Assembly: GCA_965222485.1 (NCBI GenBank)
Contig: CBDCUC010000040.1
Location: forward strand, 1,922,001 to 1,986,000
Length of the DNA: 64,000 nt
Source: CBDCUC01 sp965222485
GTDB taxonomy: Bacteria > Pseudomonadota > Alphaproteobacteria > Rhizobiales > Hyphomicrobiaceae
Direction: 5' to 3'
Shown one piece after another: positions 61,903 to 64,000 of the stretch (position 1 is its first letter; every line of letters begins with the position of its first letter). The notes under the pieces were generated by a model that saw only the letters and a program-made list of their open reading frames with translations, did not search any database and was not told where the DNA came from. Made by a program: the position numbers and the translations under genes.

Positions 61903-63125
61903 GGTTTTTGTGCCGCCCATTGCACCACCGGCATGGCGGGCCGCCAACCGGTGAATCTGCCGACGGCTTCGGCACGCTCGATTGAGATGCGGGTGAGCGT
62001 GCCGCCAAGTTCGGCACGAAGGTTGCGCAACACCGCTTCGGTCTCGAGAGTGACCGCATTGGCGACAATGCGTCCGCCCGAAGCGAGGAGGCGCCATGCT
62101 TCACGCACGAGGTTTTCATCGCTGGCGCCGCCACCGACCATGACGGCGTCGGGGGTGGGCAGCATTGTCATTGCGTCTATGGCTTCGTCCGTGACGATTT
62201 GTAATCGGGGAACGCCAAGTGAAATCGCGTTGCGCGCGGCGCGTGATGCGCGGTCCGGATTGCGCTCAATGCCGATGGCCGTGCAACGCAGATGGGAGAG
62301 CATCCATTCAATGGCGATGGAGCCAGATCCGCAGCCGACGTCCCAGAGCCGTTGGCCGGGTTGAGGCGCGAGGCTTGATAGCGTGATTGAGCGGATTTCG
62401 CGTTTGGTCAGCTGGCCGTCGGATTCATACCAGTCATCCGGCAGGCCTGGCGTGCAAGGAATTGTCTTAGCGCCTTCTTCACAATCGACCTGGATGGCTA
62501 TGGTGTTGAGCGGTGAGAATGTTCGGACCCCGACTTCGCTTGCAATCCCGCTCCAACTGGCTTCATCAAGACCACCCAGTTTATCGAAGACGGTGACGCG
62601 TGAGGCACCGCACCCGCGCGCGATCAACAGGTCTGCAATCTGTGCCGGTGTCGCGCCGTCGGTGGTCAAGGCAATGATCTGTGCCGACTGATGCAAGTGT
62701 GGGACAATGTGTTCAATGAAGCGGCCGTTAAGGCCAAGGGTCACGGTGTCCTGCAGTGGCCACTTCAGGCGGCTGGCAACGAGTGAGAAAGCGCTCGGCT
62801 TGGGAATTGCAAAGATGTCCTCGCGCGGGATGTGACGCGTGAGCGTGACGCCGATCCCGAAGTGGAACGGGTCGCCTGAGGCGAGGACCGCAACGGGCTT
62901 GCCGGCATGAGACTTGATCTCGTCGATGGCTTTGTCGAGTGGCGAGGTCCAGTGAAGGGACTTGCCCTTTATAAGATCGCCAGCAAGTTTGATGTGGCGT
63001 TCACCGCCTGCGACGAGCGCAGCGCTTTCAATGAGACTTCGTGCCGCCGGAGTGAGTCCGTCCAGACCGTCTTCGCCGATACCGATAATGGACAGCCAGG
63101 GGGTCGTTGTGCCATCGAGTGTCAT
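61899..63125 (-). CDS. cobL: Precorrin-6Y C5,15-methyltransferase (decarboxylating), CbiE-CbiT fusion
   Basis: A two-domain enzyme of 408 residues that methylates C-5 and C-15 and decarboxylates the C-12 acetate. The N-terminal tetrapyrrole methylase domain (about 1-205) has IGIGEDGLDGLT and ASGDPFHFGIG. The C-terminal class I SAM domain (CbiT part) has WDVGCGSGSIAIEW, and PDAVMVGGG. The fusion is normal for aerobic-type alphaproteobacterial clusters. It is divergent from cobK, with 23 bases between the starts. Confidence 0.95.
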   Translation of the reverse strand: MTLDGTTTPWLSIIGIGEDGLDGLTPAARSLIESAALVAGGERHIKLAGDLIKGKSLHWTSPLDKAIDEIKSHAGKPVAVLASGDPFHFGIGVTLTRHIPREDIFAIPKPSAFSLVASRLKWPLQDTVTLGLNGRFIEHIVPHLHQSAQIIALTTDGATPAQIADLLIARGCGASRVTVFDKLGGLDEASWSGIASEVGVRTFSPLNTIAIQVDCEEGAKTIPCTPGLPDDWYESDGQLTKREIRSITLSSLAPQPGQRLWDVGCGSGSIAIEWMLSHLRCTAIGIERNPDRASRAARNAISLGVPRLQIVTDEAIDAMTMLPTPDAVMVGGGASDENLVREAWRLLASGGRIVANAVTLETEAVLRNLRAELGGTLTRISIERAEAVGRFTGWRPAMPVVQWAAQKP

Positions 63126-63148
63126 CGGCAGACCTTTCGGAACGGGCG

Positions 63149-63910
63149 ATGAAAATAATCATACTCGGCGGAACGACAGAGGCCCGGCAACTTGCCGAGC
63201 GCCTTAGCAGCGCGGTGGGTTTCGACGTCATGTTGTCGCTTGCGGGCCGTACGGCGCAGCCGAAGTTGCCGCCGGTGCCGCACCGCGTCGGTGGCTTTGG
63301 TGGCGTTTCGGGATTGAGCGCCTTCATCAAGGACAACAGCGTTGATGTCGTCGTTGATGCAACCCATCCGTTTGCCGCGCAAATCAGCCGTAACGCGTTT
63401 GAAGCTTGCAACCTGTGTGGTTGTAAGCGGCTGGGATTGATGCGGCCGGAATGGATGCAGCAAGTTGGTGACGATTGGGTTTGTGTGGATGACCTTGAGG
63501 GCGCAGTGACGGCCTTGCCGGATGAGGAGGTGTCCGTGTTTCTCAGTGTCGGCCGGCAATCGCTTGAGCCGTTTGCCGCCAAGCCGCAGCATCGCTACCT
63601 GATCCGCGTGATCGACCCACCAGTAATTCCCGGCGCCATGACGCGTGTCGATGTCGTACAGGGCATGGGACCGTTTGACGTGGGTGAGGAATGTGAGCTT
63701 ATGCGCACGCGTGGTGTGCGTTTTCTGGTGACAAAAAATTCCGGGGCGACGGCGACTGCCGCAAAGATTGCTGCGGCACGTGAGATTGGTGTTCGCGTCG
63801 TTATGATAAAGCGGCCGCCCCGGCCTGAAGGGCCGTGGTTTGAGACAGTCGATGAGGTTGTCGAGCGTCTGCATCAGTATCAGGACTCCCTAGCAAAGCG
63901 CTCGGTATAG
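63149..63910 (+). CDS. cobK: Precorrin-6A reductase
   Basis: Reduces precorrin-6A to dihydroprecorrin-6A with NADPH. It has the N-terminal KIIILGGTTEARQLAERL, the VVVDATHPFAAQISRNA block, the middle FLSVGRQSL, and a C-terminal FLVTKNSGATATAAKI with IKRPP. At 253 residues the length is normal. ATG 63149 follows a GGAACGGG element. Its last 31 bases overlap the end of cobJ on the other strand. Confidence 0.95.
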   Translation: MKIIILGGTTEARQLAERLSSAVGFDVMLSLAGRTAQPKLPPVPHRVGGFGGVSGLSAFIKDNSVDVVVDATHPFAAQISRNAFEACNLCGCKRLGLMRPEWMQQVGDDWVCVDDLEGAVTALPDEEVSVFLSVGRQSLEPFAAKPQHRYLIRVIDPPVIPGAMTRVDVVQGMGPFDVGEECELMRTRGVRFLVTKNSGATATAAKIAAAREIGVRVVMIKRPPRPEGPWFETVDEVVERLHQYQDSLAKRSV

Positions 63911-64000
63911 ACCAGCGGCGGGAGCGGGGCGCGTTCGATCATACGCGTGTTCGATGCGCCGACGATGAGAAGTGTGCGCATATCGATTGTGTCTGGATCG
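63880..64000 (-). CDS. cobJ: Precorrin-3B C17-methyltransferase, C-terminal end (partial)
   Basis: Only the last 39 codons are inside the window. The readable tail DMRTLLIVGASNTRMI and the LVYTERF end match the CobJ C-terminus. The stop is at 63880-63882; the gene continues beyond 64000. It would catalyse ring contraction with C-17 methylation. It overlaps cobK tail-to-tail. Confidence 0.7.
   Translation of the reverse strand, partial: DPDTIDMRTLLIVGASNTRMIERAPLPPLVYTERFARES

Noticed and set aside
63122..63874. 250-codon minus-strand frame opposite cobK
   Set aside because: His/Arg/Thr-rich shadow; cobK motifs on the plus strand are clear.
1..64000. CRISPR arrays, transposase genes and tRNA or rRNA genes
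   Set aside because: Scanning by eye found no regularly spaced repeats, no transposase motifs and no tRNA-like cloverleaf; a dedicated search could still find a degenerate element.

Overview
This window looks like chromosomal DNA of an alphaproteobacterium, most likely of the Hyphomicrobiales (Rhizobiales) type. I infer this from gene neighbourhoods familiar from that group: trmL divergent from petABC; lgt-midA-pgeF divergent from ubiK-ybjN-proC; ilvE next to a MarR regulator and an OmpR/EnvZ-like pair; CoA-pyrophosphatase-DUF6111-cca; and an arsR-aquaglyceroporin-arsC set. Base composition is moderately GC-rich and gene density is high, with few long gaps. I see no rRNA, tRNA, CRISPR array, insertion sequence or phage gene.

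Layout. 1-6.5 kb: a small membrane protein, cca with DUF6111 and a Nudix hydrolase, a lysozyme-fold secreted protein, a DUF2147 protein and hemF. 6.6-12.2 kb: an ABC exporter, trmL, and petA-petB-petC encoding the cytochrome bc1 complex, closed by a strong terminator. 12.6-17.5 kb: mtnP, two small membrane proteins, apt, a zinc-ribbon protein, mtnA and a class II aldolase. Together these look like salvage of 5'-methylthioadenosine or 5'-deoxyadenosine: adenine is recovered by Apt and the pentose is cleaved to DHAP. 17.5-19.9 kb: an AT-rich palindromic leader, a membrane-anchored ParA-like ATPase and two small helical proteins that share an N-terminal domain. I consider this the best candidate for an undescribed system. 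20-30.2 kb (mostly minus strand): ychF, a Clp-N/coiled-coil/DUF4332-like protein, pth, rplY, prs, a lipoprotein with an internal duplication, and pgeF-midA-lgt. 30.5-35 kb: ubiK, ybjN, proC, then the arsenic module. 35-48.5 kb: a TetR regulator, a sensor kinase and response regulator, MarR, ilvE, a CrtI-like FAD oxidoreductase, arfB, an OpgC-like membrane protein overlapping a ThDP enzyme, a TTC38-like TPR protein and a crotonase without the usual catalytic glutamates.

48.5-64 kb is a cobalamin region in two blocks: cobB/cbiD at 48.5-51 kb, and cobM-cobE-cobL, cobK and the end of cobJ at 60.7-64 kb. About 9.6 kb of unrelated accessory genes separates them: DUF3500, GST, SDR, MDR reductase, VOC, a solute:sodium symporter, a four-TM protein with a TIR/SLOG-like cytoplasmic domain, and DUF1097. 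A decayed second copy of the 3' end of cobM lies inside this insert, suggesting that a duplication accompanied the rearrangement.
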